The notes beneath the pieces are model-generated. The model was not told where the DNA came from. It saw only the letters and a program-made list of their open reading frames with translations, and did no database searches. The position numbers and the translations under genes were made by a program. From assembly GCA_934351445.1 (NCBI GenBank), contig CAKRIZ010000030.1:1-28222 (forward strand): a DNA stretch of 28,222 nt, read 5' to 3'. The DNA is from an uncultured Eubacterium sp. (GTDB lineage: Bacteria > Bacillota > Clostridia > Lachnospirales > Lachnospiraceae). Shown here piece by piece: positions 1-7,781 of this stretch; positions within the stretch are counted from its first letter, which is position 1, and every line of letters starts with the position of its first letter.

Positions 1-6
1 TGTCAT

Positions 7-30
7 GCCCGCCTCCGTGCGGGCTCTTTT
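7..30 (+). terminator. Rho-independent terminator of an upstream plus-strand gene
   Basis: A 6-bp GC-only stem (GCCCGC at 7-12, GCGGGC at 19-24) encloses a 6-nt loop and is followed by TCTTTT. The T-run lies on the plus strand, so it would end a transcript entering from left of the window. The gene it serves is not visible. Confidence 0.6.
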
Positions 31-39
31 CATATCAAG

Positions 40-58
40 AGTTCTCCAAACGAGAACT
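40..58. other. Isolated 7-bp hairpin between two terminators
   Basis: AGTTCTC (40-46) and GAGAACT (52-58) form a perfect 7-bp stem with a 5-nt loop. A short TTT follows on the plus strand, so it may be a backup terminator for the upstream plus-strand gene. No gene is attached to it and its role is uncertain. Confidence 0.35.
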
Positions 59-70
59 TTCCTATAAAGT

Positions 71-103
71 AAAAAAAGGGACTCCTCTTTCGAGAAATCC
101 CTT
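71..103 (-). terminator. Terminator of the tRNA-Glu transcript
   Basis: On the minus strand, immediately after the tRNA 3' end, AAGGGA pairs with TCCCTT around an inner CTC-GAAA-GAG hairpin and is followed by an uninterrupted T-run (A-run at 71-77 on the plus strand). This is a typical intrinsic terminator only 3 nt beyond the tRNA discriminator base. Confidence 0.7.
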
Positions 104-105
104 AG

Positions 106-177
106 CAGTCCGTACGGGAATCGAACCCGTGTTTCCGCCGTGAGAGGGCGGCGTCTTAACCGCTTGACCAACGAACC
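106..177 (-). tRNA. tRNA-Glu, anticodon CTC
   Basis: Read on the minus strand the sequence folds as a complete 72-nt tRNA without an encoded CCA. The 7-bp acceptor stem GGTTCGT/ACGGACT tolerates two G-U pairs. The anticodon stem CCGCC/GGCGG carries the loop CTCTCAC, giving anticodon CTC, which reads GAG. The T arm has the standard GGTTCGATTCC. The discriminator base is G. It has its own promoter immediately upstream and its own terminator immediately downstream, so it is a single-gene transcription unit. Confidence 0.95.
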
Positions 178-184
178 GTTTATT

Positions 185-213
185 ATAATATCAAACAGTC
201 CGCATTCTGTCAA
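185..213 (-). promoter_or_regulatory. Strong sigma-A promoter of tRNA-Glu
   Basis: On the minus strand TTGACA (208-213) is separated by exactly 17 nt from TATTAT (185-190). Only 7 nt separate the -10 box from the first tRNA base at 177, so transcription should start at or within a base of the mature 5' end, leaving almost no 5' leader for RNase P to remove. Confidence 0.8.
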
Positions 214-257
214 CAGGTTTTCTAATATTTTTTCATTTTTCTGAAAAAAGCAACAAT

Positions 258-1274
258 TTATGATTCATAGCCGTTCGGATTGTTCTTCTGCCATCTCCAT
301 GAATCCGCACACATCTCGCGGATACCGTACTCAGCTTCCCAGCCGAGTTCACGCTTCGCCTTGGAAGGATCACAATAACAGGTCGCGATATCGCCCGGTC
401 TGCGCGCTTTGATGACATAAGGAATCTTGATACCATTTGCCGCCTCAAAGTTCTTCACGATATCCAGCACACTGTAGCCGTGTCCGGTGCCGAGGTTGTA
501 GATGCTCAGTCCCTCATTTTCTTCAAACTTCTTCAACGCCTTTACATGTCCGCGTGCCAGATCCACCACATGGATATAATCACGCACACCGGTTCCGTCC
601 GGTGTATCATAGTCATCACCGAACACACCAAGCTGCTCCAGCTTACCGACTGCAACCTGTGTGATATACGGCATCAGGTTGTTCGGGATACCGTTCGGGT
701 TCTCTCCCATCGTTCCACTCGGATGCGCTCCGATCGGATTGAAATAACGAAGCAGGATCACGTTCCACTCCGGATCTGCCTTCTGCATATCGGTCAGGAT
801 CTGCTCCAGCATCGATTTCGTCCAGCCATACGGATTTGTGCACTGTCCCTTCGGGCAATTCTCTGTGATCGGTATCTCCGCAGGATCGCCATATACAGTC
901 GCTGATGACGAGAAAATGATATTCTTGCATCCGTTCTGTCTCATCACATCCACAAGTGTCAATGTACCGGCAATATTGTTCTCATAGTATTCCCACGGTT
1001 TTGCAACGGATTCCCCGACTGCCTTTAAGCCTGCAAAATGAATACAACTGTCGATCGTCTCCTTTGCAAAGATCTCATTTAAGATCTCACGGTCTAAAAT
1101 ATCACCTTTATAAAATGTCACCTTTTTCCCGGTCAGCGCCTCCACACGTTCCAGCGATTTCTCACTCGCATTTGAGAGGTTGTCGAGTACAACGACCTCA
1201 TATCCCGCATCCAGCAGCTCCACACATGTATGGCTGCCAATATAACCTGCTCCGCCTGTCACTAAAATTGCCAT
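258..1274 (-). CDS. galE: UDP-glucose 4-epimerase
   Basis: GalE interconverts UDP-glucose and UDP-galactose in the cytosol with tightly bound NAD, linking the Leloir pathway to cell-surface sugar supply. The 338-residue protein is of normal length. It opens with the Rossmann glycine motif GGAGYIG (residues 7-13), has SSSATVYG around 122-129 holding the catalytic Ser/Thr, and the catalytic pair Y149/K153 in NPYGWTK. The start chosen is the ATG at 1272-1274: AAAGGCGG lies at the right distance upstream, and the Rossmann strand begins directly after it. An in-frame ATG 24 nt further upstream would add eight non-conserved residues. It is divergent from the AraC-type regulator. No kinase or transferase of galactose metabolism is adjacent, so its use here (catabolic or anabolic) is not shown by context. 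Confidence 0.97.
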   Translation of the reverse strand: MAILVTGGAGYIGSHTCVELLDAGYEVVVLDNLSNASEKSLERVEALTGKKVTFYKGDILDREILNEIFAKETIDSCIHFAGLKAVGESVAKPWEYYENNIAGTLTLVDVMRQNGCKNIIFSSSATVYGDPAEIPITENCPKGQCTNPYGWTKSMLEQILTDMQKADPEWNVILLRYFNPIGAHPSGTMGENPNGIPNNLMPYITQVAVGKLEQLGVFGDDYDTPDGTGVRDYIHVVDLARGHVKALKKFEENEGLSIYNLGTGHGYSVLDIVKNFEAANGIKIPYVIKARRPGDIATCYCDPSKAKRELGWEAEYGIREMCADSWRWQKNNPNGYES

Positions 1275-1316
1275 ATCACTACCGCCTTTCTTAATCATAA
1301 CTGTATGTCTACATAT

Positions 1317-1344
1317 TTTGTATCTGTCGTTAGTATTAGTCTAA
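1317..1344 (-). promoter_or_regulatory. Candidate galE promoter with overlapping inverted repeat
   Basis: On the minus strand TTAGAC (1339-1344) lies 16 nt from TACAAA (1317-1322), a weak match to a vegetative promoter. An inverted repeat GTTAG-N7-CTAAC (about 1329-1345) overlaps the -35 box and could be an operator. The match is modest, so this is a candidate only. Confidence 0.35.
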
Positions 1345-1396
1345 CTCTTTTTGTGGAAAAATCCAGAAAAAAATGTATGCGGAACATGGAAAAATG

Positions 1397-1424
1397 TTGC
1401 ATTCAATATATAATCGTGTAAAAT
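1397..1424 (+). promoter_or_regulatory. Candidate promoter of the AraC-family gene
   Basis: TTGCAT (1397-1402), a 16-nt spacer and TAAAAT (1419-1424) lie 22 nt before the start codon. A ribosome binding site AAGAGGTGAT follows at 1431-1440. The transcript would have a very short 5' leader. Confidence 0.55.
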
Positions 1425-1445
1425 AAGAGCAAGAGGTGATCGAAG

Positions 1446-2276
1446 ATGCAGGAAAAATATAAGAATTCTTACAAAGCTACACAAAAAGAACTACTCTCAC
1501 TGGCTGTATACAATGTCGGATACCAGAAATGCGATCCTCTGTATCAATGGGGGCCGGGTATCCGAGACCATTTTTTAATCCATTATATTATTTCCGGTCA
1601 GGGATTTTACGAGACAAATGGGAAAATATATACCCTCACAGCCGGTGATACATTTCTTGTATATCCGAATCAGATCGTCACCTATCACGCAGATCAAAAT
1701 GATCCATGGGAATATGCCTGGGTGGGCTTCAATGGAAGCGATGCACTGTCTATCACGAATGCAACTGACTTCTCTATGGAAACACCGATCATCAAACAAA
1801 CCGCTTATGGCGAAGAGATCCGCCATCAGTTCTTACATATTTATGAAGCCAGGGGAAATGAATTCGATCACGCTGTCGAGATGACCGGGCGCCTCTATAC
1901 AGCACTTGCGTTATTTATGAAAGGTGCAGCAAAAAAGCCACCGCAGACATCCTACAATAGCTATGTGCAGAAAGCGACCTCCTATATCAGTTCCAACTAT
2001 TCCTATCCGATCACGGTAGAGGATGTGGCCGCTTATGTCGGTCTGAGCCGCAGCCATCTGTTCCGGTCTTTTGAAAAGGTATATGACTGTTCTCCGAAGG
2101 AATACCTGACTGATTTTCGTATTCGTCAGGCTTGTGCACTGCTACGGCAAACGGATCTGTCCATCACAGCAATTGCCAATTCTGTTGGATTCGAGAATAA
2201 TTTGTATTTTTCAAAAGCCTTTCACAAAGCGCAGGGAATCTCGCCACGTAAATACCGGATAGAAGCAAGAAGCTGA
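1446..2276 (+). CDS. AraC-family transcriptional regulator with cupin sensor domain
   Basis: This 276-residue protein has the classical two-part layout. Residues about 15-150 form an AraC-type cupin/jelly-roll sensing domain, with the characteristic sequence around TLTAGDTFLVYPNQ at residues 62-76. Residues about 174-272 form the paired helix-turn-helix DNA-binding domain. The first HTH is near 190-210 (VEDVAAYVGLSRSHLFRSF) and the second near 237-260, ending in the family signature GFENNLYFSKAFHKAQGISPRKYR region. Such proteins usually sense a sugar or related metabolite and activate carbohydrate genes. Here the only close neighbour is the divergent galE, which shares the 171-bp intergenic region, so galE or the regulator's own gene are possible targets. 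The ligand cannot be read from sequence. ATG at 1446 has a well-placed AAGAGGTGAT. Confidence 0.93.
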   Translation: MQEKYKNSYKATQKELLSLAVYNVGYQKCDPLYQWGPGIRDHFLIHYIISGQGFYETNGKIYTLTAGDTFLVYPNQIVTYHADQNDPWEYAWVGFNGSDALSITNATDFSMETPIIKQTAYGEEIRHQFLHIYEARGNEFDHAVEMTGRLYTALALFMKGAAKKPPQTSYNSYVQKATSYISSNYSYPITVEDVAAYVGLSRSHLFRSFEKVYDCSPKEYLTDFRIRQACALLRQTDLSITAIANSVGFENNLYFSKAFHKAQGISPRKYRIEARS

Positions 2277-2311
2277 ACAGCCAGTGCATCTCCATGTTCT
2301 ACTGTGACAGC

Positions 2312-2345
2312 ACAAGGGCAGGTCATACGACCTGCCCTTGTTACT
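2312..2345. terminator. Shared hairpin between convergent genes
   Basis: CAAGGGCAGGTC (2313-2324) and GACCTGCCCTTG (2329-2340) form a perfect 12-bp stem, 13 bp with the flanking A-T, and a 4-nt loop. It sits 36 nt after the AraC-family stop codon and just beyond the stop of the surface-protein gene on the other strand. The T-tract is poor (TTACTT on the plus side), but the stem is very stable. It probably ends both transcripts. Confidence 0.7.
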
Positions 2346-2355
2346 TATCATTTGA

Positions 2356-5300
2356 TTAGTTACCTTTTACAATAAAATCCCATACGAATCCTGTATGACT
2401 ATCACCCTCAGCAACTTTTACACTTACCTTATGGCTTCCGACCGCTAAAGGTTCACCGAAACAAACATATACTACTTTATAACAATCTTTCTTTTCTGGA
2501 TTATTAAAATTTAGTGGATCAATATAATAAGAGTTTTCATCAGATTCCAGTGCATCTTCCTGCTCTAATTTATTTAATAGCATTCCATCAACGCTAATCG
2601 TAATTGCTTTCCAAAAATCATCATCAAAATTCTCTATCGTTTGATCCAGATATAAACTCAAGAACTCATACCCCTTCTGATTCTTCCAAAAGAGAGACTT
2701 TGTTACTATAGATTTTTCACCCATGATACCCCAAGAAATTTTATCAACATCATTCTTGAACGTAACTTGATTATCATTTACTCTATTCGGCAATTCCACC
2801 CAGATAAATTCTGCACCAATCGTACCATCGTTGCCACCATTAATAGTTACTGTTTGACCCGTCAGATTAGAATGGCAGAAATCAACAGTGATATATCCGT
2901 TCTGTTTTTGGAACAGAAGACCATAACCAGCATCCGCACTCTTATCCGTACCATTCAGGAATAATGGTGCAGCAGCACTATTATTATCCGGTGCAGCAAT
3001 TACCTTGTCTCCAACCTTAAAGGTTGCATCATGCTCTACGGTCAACATCATATTCTCTGAGAAATAATCCCATGAACCAAGATCAAATGTGGCTTTCTCA
3101 TTGTCTGAGCCTTTCACAATGACAAGTCCGATATCCATGCTGTTGTCTCTCACAGTTGCAGTCGTGCCATTCAAAATACCCAGACATAGCCGTCCATCAC
3201 CGTTGATAAACCAGCCAACCCGTCCTGCATCAGAGATCGTAAGTGCGCCACCATCACCAATATACTGTGTTCCGTCAACAGACACTTTCATCCCCGGTGT
3301 CACGATCAGACCCTGTTGTGCCTTTGACTGCAGATCAGCGAAACTACTAAATTGCAGGTCTGTCGTGCCGCTTCCAACCAGATAACCATTTGCTGCACAG
3401 TAGCCCGGATCACCATCGCCAGAAGCAATCTCGATTGTTCCTGCTGATGCCTGTTGTGTATTGCGTAACCTTAGGCTTCTAAGACTTGCGCCCGATGCCT
3501 GAGGCTCCACGCTCTGTGTTGTTGTGATGACTGTTCCGTTTTCTGTTAATGTCGCTCCATTTAAAATAGATAACTTAACGCCAGCCGGAATATAGAGTGT
3601 CACATCCTTCGCTATCGTTGTATCAGTCGTTACAGCAAAATCAGAGACTAATACATATCTCTTTCCTGCTGTCAGACCATCTAACGAAGTAACCGGTGTG
3701 ATCTGACGTGTTACGGTGATCACATCCGACTTTGTCTGCGCCTTGCTTCCATTCTTTGTATTTGTAGCTACGCAGTAATAATAAGAAGTCTCAACAAAGC
3801 CGTTGTTTTCAACATCTAATTTTTCCGTTGATATCTTATAACTTTCACCCGGTGCATCAGTGACTGCTGTTCCCTCTGTGGATGCAGATGATGCCATATA
3901 CCACCGGTATGTGACCGTGCCTTTCTCAGCAGCAGATGTCGCATCCGTCACAGCAACCGATGCAGCTGTATCCCCTTCATTCCAGGTAACAGATATATTT
4001 TTAACTGTAATTTTCGGTGCTGACACCGCACGGACTTCAGGAGTAACCATTACATCTGCAGTCTTAGGAACTGATATGCTGCCGGTTCTCTTACTATCGT
4101 CAAACGTATAGCCATATTCTACCGATTTGATAGCATCCACTGCCGCAGCTTCTCCCACCTTGACATTTAATGCTGCCAGATAATACCCATCCGCAATCGT
4201 AAAGTTAATTTCAACTTTTTCAGATGCATTATATTCCGCTGAAATTGTTCCGGATGATGCATTTACTTCTTTATTGGTATATGTGATTTTTCCTGCATTT
4301 GAAGCAGAATCCTTCAATGTTATGGTATAGGTATTGATTCTCCATACCGCATAAAATGTCACATCAGCAGTCACTGTATAAGCAGCACCTGCATCGTACT
4401 CTTTTGCCGTTGCTCCAGATGTCGTTGCCCAGCCTTCAAATGTATATCCGGGCTTGGTAGGCTTTGTATCTGTCAATTGGTATGCTGTGTTATATGCAAT
4501 ATCAGAAGCACTGCCAATCGCCGATCCATCACCCGTATCATAAGTGACTGTGTATGTATTGATTGTAAAGATCGCCTGATAGGTGACATCTGAATTGATT
4601 GCTGTACTATCATCAAGTCCTTTTGCTTCAGTGCCCTTCACATTCCAACCTACAAACTGATATCCGGTCTTGCTAGGATCAGCAGGCTTAACCTCGCCTA
4701 ATGTAGTTCCATCACCAGTGAACGTTACTGTCTGATATATAGTATCTCCTACTTTGAAAGTGACTGTTTTTGCATTTTCAGGCTTTGCAGCAATTGTTAC
4801 TTTTTCTGTTGTTTTTGTAACACTGCCTTTGACGGTGGATGTTGCTGTAAAAGTAACATCGCCTGCCGTCACAGCTGTGACAACACCTGTATCAGATATG
4901 GCAGCTACTTTTGAATCAGATGAAGACCATCCGACAGTCTGCGCCGCACCAGCAGGCTCTACAGAAGCTGTCAATGTAAATATATCTCCTGCATAAATAG
5001 TAGTCTTAGGTGTTCCTGAAATGATGATATCATTTGGATCTGGAACTACTGTGACCTTCCATGCACAACTAAATCCACCATCTTCTGTTGCAGCTGTGAT
5101 CGTCGCTGTTCCGGCTGTTTTTCCTGTGATTTTGCCATTGTCAACTGTTACTGTCGCAGTTGCGCTGCTTGTCCATGTTACCTTCTTATTTGTTGCATTG
5201 GAAGGTGCGATCGTATAAGAAAGTGTTTTTTCCTGACCGACATTGACTGTCACCGGATTTCCGGCAGCAGAGATTCCCGTCACTGCTACGTTAGCCGGTG

Positions 5301-6087
5301 TACCAGGTGTAGATGAACCACTGGATGATGAGCCGCCACCGGCTCCGCCGCCTCCGCCAGTCGAAGGCTTTGTATCATCTTTTTTGTCATCATCCCCTGT
5401 ATCCGGCTTATTATCTGTCTTGTCCTCTGACTCACCAAGCGCTACACTTGCACCCTTGTCTACCTGTATTACATTTCCATCAGTATCAGTGACTTTGATG
5501 TTTTCGGCTGTCTTATTATGAACAGTTACTTTAGCGTCTTTATTTACAATCGTAATCTGTGCATTTTCTGCTCCCTGTGCAACTGTCACATCAGCATCAC
5601 CATTCAGATTTAATATTGCGCTCTTTGCTAAAACAATACTGCCTACTTTTCCATTTACGGTGACATCAATCTTTGCATTCTTTGCATTGCATTTTACAGC
5701 AGTATCTTCCGCTTTCTTGGTTACAATCAGTTTCAGGGATTTATCATTGATTGTGAGTTGATTTCCCTTTGCACTTTCCAAAAACTTCTTGGCATCTTTA
5801 ATCACAACAGATTTAAAGTTACCCTTGTTATTGATTGTCATTTTCTTCGCATTGATGGTTAATCTGACCGTTTCATAATCACCGGCCGGAATTGTAATCG
5901 TTCCACCTCTCTTAGAACTGATCACAAGATTCCTCACCCCATTCTTCAATGCCTGTTTCAATTCTGCCTGTGTGCGAACCGTAACATTTTTGTTTTTAGC
6001 AGCATATGCATAGGTATCAGGTGTATAAGCCATCAACATACAAACTGCCAGAGAAAAAGCCAATATTTTTTTTGCCAGTTTTCTCAT
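2356..6087 (-). CDS. Large secreted multi-domain surface protein (BIG_2, InlB-type repeats, Ig-like)
   Basis: The predicted 1243-residue protein starts with a Sec signal peptide (positive MRKLAKK, hydrophobic core to about residue 20, likely cleavage near TYAYA at 25-30). Residues about 35-215 are short beta-strand repeats resembling a right-handed beta-helix. Residues 216-265 are an Asp/Lys then Gly/Ser-rich linker. Two BIG_2-like Ig domains follow (about 266-347 and 353-433), then two InlB-B/Flg_new-type repeats (about 440-508 and 510-583, with the GYxFxGW signature), a further beta region (584-690), an Ig-like domain with W729 and YYC at 770-772, and a C-terminal part of about 450 residues that I do not recognise. 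I see no LPXTG, SLH, GW or choline-binding anchor. ATG at 6085-6087 is chosen because AGGAGGAGG lies just upstream and the signal peptide begins there; longer in-frame starts would spoil it. An adhesin or matrix role is inferred from domains only. Confidence 0.88.
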   Translation of the reverse strand: MRKLAKKILAFSLAVCMLMAYTPDTYAYAAKNKNVTVRTQAELKQALKNGVRNLVISSKRGGTITIPAGDYETVRLTINAKKMTINNKGNFKSVVIKDAKKFLESAKGNQLTINDKSLKLIVTKKAEDTAVKCNAKNAKIDVTVNGKVGSIVLAKSAILNLNGDADVTVAQGAENAQITIVNKDAKVTVHNKTAENIKVTDTDGNVIQVDKGASVALGESEDKTDNKPDTGDDDKKDDTKPSTGGGGGAGGGSSSSGSSTPGTPANVAVTGISAAGNPVTVNVGQEKTLSYTIAPSNATNKKVTWTSSATATVTVDNGKITGKTAGTATITAATEDGGFSCAWKVTVVPDPNDIIISGTPKTTIYAGDIFTLTASVEPAGAAQTVGWSSSDSKVAAISDTGVVTAVTAGDVTFTATSTVKGSVTKTTEKVTIAAKPENAKTVTFKVGDTIYQTVTFTGDGTTLGEVKPADPSKTGYQFVGWNVKGTEAKGLDDSTAINSDVTYQAIFTINTYTVTYDTGDGSAIGSASDIAYNTAYQLTDTKPTKPGYTFEGWATTSGATAKEYDAGAAYTVTADVTFYAVWRINTYTITLKDSASNAGKITYTNKEVNASSGTISAEYNASEKVEINFTIADGYYLAALNVKVGEAAAVDAIKSVEYGYTFDDSKRTGSISVPKTADVMVTPEVRAVSAPKITVKNISVTWNEGDTAASVAVTDATSAAEKGTVTYRWYMASSASTEGTAVTDAPGESYKISTEKLDVENNGFVETSYYYCVATNTKNGSKAQTKSDVITVTRQITPVTSLDGLTAGKRYVLVSDFAVTTDTTIAKDVTLYIPAGVKLSILNGATLTENGTVITTTQSVEPQASGASLRSLRLRNTQQASAGTIEIASGDGDPGYCAANGYLVGSGTTDLQFSSFADLQSKAQQGLIVTPGMKVSVDGTQYIGDGGALTISDAGRVGWFINGDGRLCLGILNGTTATVRDNSMDIGLVIVKGSDNEKATFDLGSWDYFSENMMLTVEHDATFKVGDKVIAAPDNNSAAAPLFLNGTDKSADAGYGLLFQKQNGYITVDFCHSNLTGQTVTINGGNDGTIGAEFIWVELPNRVNDNQVTFKNDVDKISWGIMGEKSIVTKSLFWKNQKGYEFLSLYLDQTIENFDDDFWKAITISVDGMLLNKLEQEDALESDENSYYIDPLNFNNPEKKDCYKVVYVCFGEPLAVGSHKVSVKVAEGDSHTGFVWDFIVKGN

Positions 6088-6165
6088 CTGTTCCTCCTCC
6101 TCATAAAATTTTGTTGTGTATGTTTCACTCCACCAAGTTACAGCAGGTATCACATAACTGGTCTA

Positions 6166-6194
6166 ATTATATCGCTTTCATTCCTACATTTCAA
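6166..6194 (-). promoter_or_regulatory. Promoter of the surface-protein gene
   Basis: On the minus strand TTGAAA (6189-6194) is followed after exactly 17 nt by TATAAT (6166-6171). This near-consensus vegetative promoter gives a leader of about 70 nt before the ATG at 6087. It lies in the 180-bp region shared with the divergent XRE-type gene, so a regulator bound here could affect both. Confidence 0.8.
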
Positions 6195-6267
6195 TAATAA
6201 TAACGCTTTTAATCAAACAAAATATATAAAGGAGTCAGTTACAATGCGATAAAGGTGGTGATTGATC

Positions 6268-6579
6268 ATGTATGAAGAAGAATTTGCACCCAGACTTGCA
6301 GAACTTCGGAACAAAAAAGGCGTATCAGCCCGGGAAATGAGTCTTTCCATCGGGCAGAACGCCGGATACATCAACAATATTGAAAGCGGCAAGGCGCTTC
6401 CATCCATGTCTTCCTTTTTCTTTATTTGTGAATTTTTAGGCATAACGCCAATGGAATTTTTTGAGACAGACACATCGCATCCTAAACTTATTCATGAACT
6501 TAATGACAATTTGAAACGCTTAAACGAGACACAGCTTCAATGTATCTTAACCCTCGTGAAAGATCTGTCACATTCCTAA
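6268..6579 (+). CDS. Small XRE-family (Cro/CI-type) DNA-binding regulator
   Basis: This 103-residue cytosolic protein carries one XRE helix-turn-helix (about residues 7-62). The recognition region GQNAGYINNIESGKALPS is typical, and the FLGITPMEFF segment closes the domain. A short helical tail (about 70-103) may mediate dimerisation. The start is taken as the ATG at 6268, 9 nt after AAAGGTGGTG; an in-frame TTG at 6262 is only 3 nt from that site and is less likely. The gene is divergent from the large surface-protein gene with only 180 bp between them. Control of that gene is a reasonable guess but nothing in the sequence proves it. No phage or toxin partner is present. Confidence 0.88.
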   Translation: MYEEEFAPRLAELRNKKGVSAREMSLSIGQNAGYINNIESGKALPSMSSFFFICEFLGITPMEFFETDTSHPKLIHELNDNLKRLNETQLQCILTLVKDLSHS

Positions 6580-6589
6580 CTGCAAACAT

Positions 6590-6642
6590 AAAAAGAGAGA
6601 ATCAAAACACGCCAAAACGGTGTGTCCCGATTCTCTCTTTTT
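6590..6642. terminator. Bidirectional terminator between the XRE gene and rplT
   Basis: AAAAAGAGAGAATC (6590-6603) and GATTCTCTCTTTTT (6629-6642) form a perfect 14-bp stem with built-in A and T tracts. It therefore works as an intrinsic terminator in both directions. A smaller inner hairpin (ACAC/GTGT) fills the loop. It separates the convergent XRE-type gene and the rplT end of the infC operon. Confidence 0.85.
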
Positions 6643-6659
6643 ATTTATAACATTCTAAA

Positions 6660-7016
6660 TTAAGCTAACTTTGCCTTAGCTACTTCTGCTAATGCTGCAA
6701 ATCCCTCTGCATCATTTACTGCCAGCTCTGCTAACATCTTACGGTTCATGTCAACACCGGCTAACTTTAAGCCGTGCATCATTCTGCTGTATGATAAACC
6801 ATTCATACGTGCTGCAGCGTTGATACGTGCGATCCATAACTGACGGAACTGTCTCTTCTTCTGCTTACGTCCTGCGTATGAGCTGGTAAGTGCTCTCATA
6901 ACAGACTGCTTAGCGATACGATACTGCTTAGAACGGGCTCCTCTGTATCCCTTAGCTAACTTCAAAGTACGATTATGTTTCTTCTTAGCGTTTAAACCAC
7001 CTTTAACTCTTGCCAT
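6660..7016 (-). CDS. rplT: 50S ribosomal protein L20
   Basis: L20 is a primary-binding protein of the large subunit needed for early 50S assembly, and in Firmicutes it also represses its own operon by binding the infC leader. The 118-residue, very basic protein has the family's usual length and start (MARVKGG). It shows the typical N-terminal Lys/Arg-rich extension, followed by the [15 protein letters not shown] segment and a globular C-terminal domain (about 60-118). It is last in infC-rpmI-rplT, 25 bp after rpmI, with a good GGAGG site. Its dual role fits the attenuator-like leader at 7774-7995. Confidence 0.98.
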   Translation of the reverse strand: MARVKGGLNAKKKHNRTLKLAKGYRGARSKQYRIAKQSVMRALTSSYAGRKQKKRQFRQLWIARINAAARMNGLSYSRMMHGLKLAGVDMNRKMLAELAVNDAEGFAALAEVAKAKLA

Positions 7017-7041
7017 TTCTTATTTCCTCCTTCACAAACTC

Positions 7042-7239
7042 TTACAGATAAGGTAAGATCTTCTTCATTGTCTTTACATTTGTTGCATCTGTCATTGCAG
7101 CCTGTCTTAAATTTCTCTTACGCTTTGTAGTTTTCTTGGTTAAGATATGGCTCTTGTAAGCTTTATTTCTCTTTAAGTTTCCGCTACCGGTTTTTGTAAA
7201 GCGCTTTGCAGCAGCTCTTTTTGTTTTGATCTTAGGCAT
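7042..7239 (-). CDS. rpmI: 50S ribosomal protein L35
   Basis: This 65-residue, highly basic protein begins [14 protein letters not shown], the standard L35 N-terminus, and has the usual family length. L35 is a small late-assembling component of the large subunit. The gene lies between infC (27 bp upstream) and rplT (25 bp downstream), the order conserved across bacteria, and has an AGGAGG site upstream. It should be made from the common transcript and controlled with L20. Confidence 0.98.
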   Translation of the reverse strand: MPKIKTKRAAAKRFTKTGSGNLKRNKAYKSHILTKKTTKRKRNLRQAAMTDATNVKTMKKILPYL

Positions 7240-7266
7240 AATAAATTCCTCCTTTAAATGTTCTTC

Positions 7267-7773
7267 TTATTTTTTCTCTCCAAGCACCATTGCGAGGCTT
7301 CTGCCCTCCTGCTTCGGTGCTTTCTCTACAACTGCGATATCAGCCAGCTGTTCAGCAATGTCGTCTAAGATATGACGGCTCTGCTGCATATGTGCCATCT
7401 CCCTGCCCCGGAAACGAAGCGTGATCTTCACCTTATTTCCTTTTCCGATAAACTTTCTGGCAGCATTGATCTTTGTATTCAGATCATTGGAATCAATATT
7501 CGGAGAAAGACGTACTTCTTTCAGTTCTACCGTTTTCTGTTTCTTTCTCGCATCTTTTTCCTTACGTGCAAGTTCATAACGATACTTACCGTAATCTACG
7601 ATCTTGCATACGGGCGGTTTTGCCGTAGGCGCGATCTTCACCAGATCAAGCTCTGCTTCATCTGCCAGACGCATTGCCTCCTTGATCGGCATAACTCCTA
7701 ACTGATCTCCGTTCTCTCCAATCACACGAACCTCTTTGTCTCTAATCTGTTCGTTAATCATTAATTCGCTAAT
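7267..7773 (-). CDS. infC: Translation initiation factor IF-3, probable AUU start
   Basis: IF3 binds the 30S subunit, prevents premature 50S joining and checks the start codon and initiator tRNA. The protein has the N-terminal domain starting INEQIRDKEVRVIG, a Lys-rich linker (about residues 75-90) and the C-terminal domain with the RFRGREMAH motif. The first in-frame ATG (7759-7761) is about 20 nt from the only good ribosome binding site (GGAGGT, 7782-7787). An in-frame ATT at 7771-7773 is exactly 8 nt from it, and the intervening codons are open, adding Met-Ser-Glu-Leu. IF3 genes of many bacteria use AUU, which IF3 itself discriminates against, giving autoregulation. I therefore place the start at 7773 (168 residues); with the ATG it would be 164. 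Confidence 0.95.
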   Translation of the reverse strand: MSELMINEQIRDKEVRVIGENGDQLGVMPIKEAMRLADEAELDLVKIAPTAKPPVCKIVDYGKYRYELARKEKDARKKQKTVELKEVRLSPNIDSNDLNTKINAARKFIGKGNKVKITLRFRGREMAHMQQSRHILDDIAEQLADIAVVEKAPKQEGRSLAMVLGEKK

Positions 7774-7781
7774 GACACCAC

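Noticed and set aside
2312..2345. A mobile-element end or REP-type repeat after the AraC-family gene
   Set aside because: The perfect stem sits exactly between two convergent gene ends and is best explained as a shared terminator.
5021..5521. Plus-strand frames opposite the BIG_2 and linker region of the surface protein
   Set aside because: Their Val/Ala/Pro/Ser-rich sequence reflects antisense of repeated Thr/Val/Gly codons. No start signals are present.
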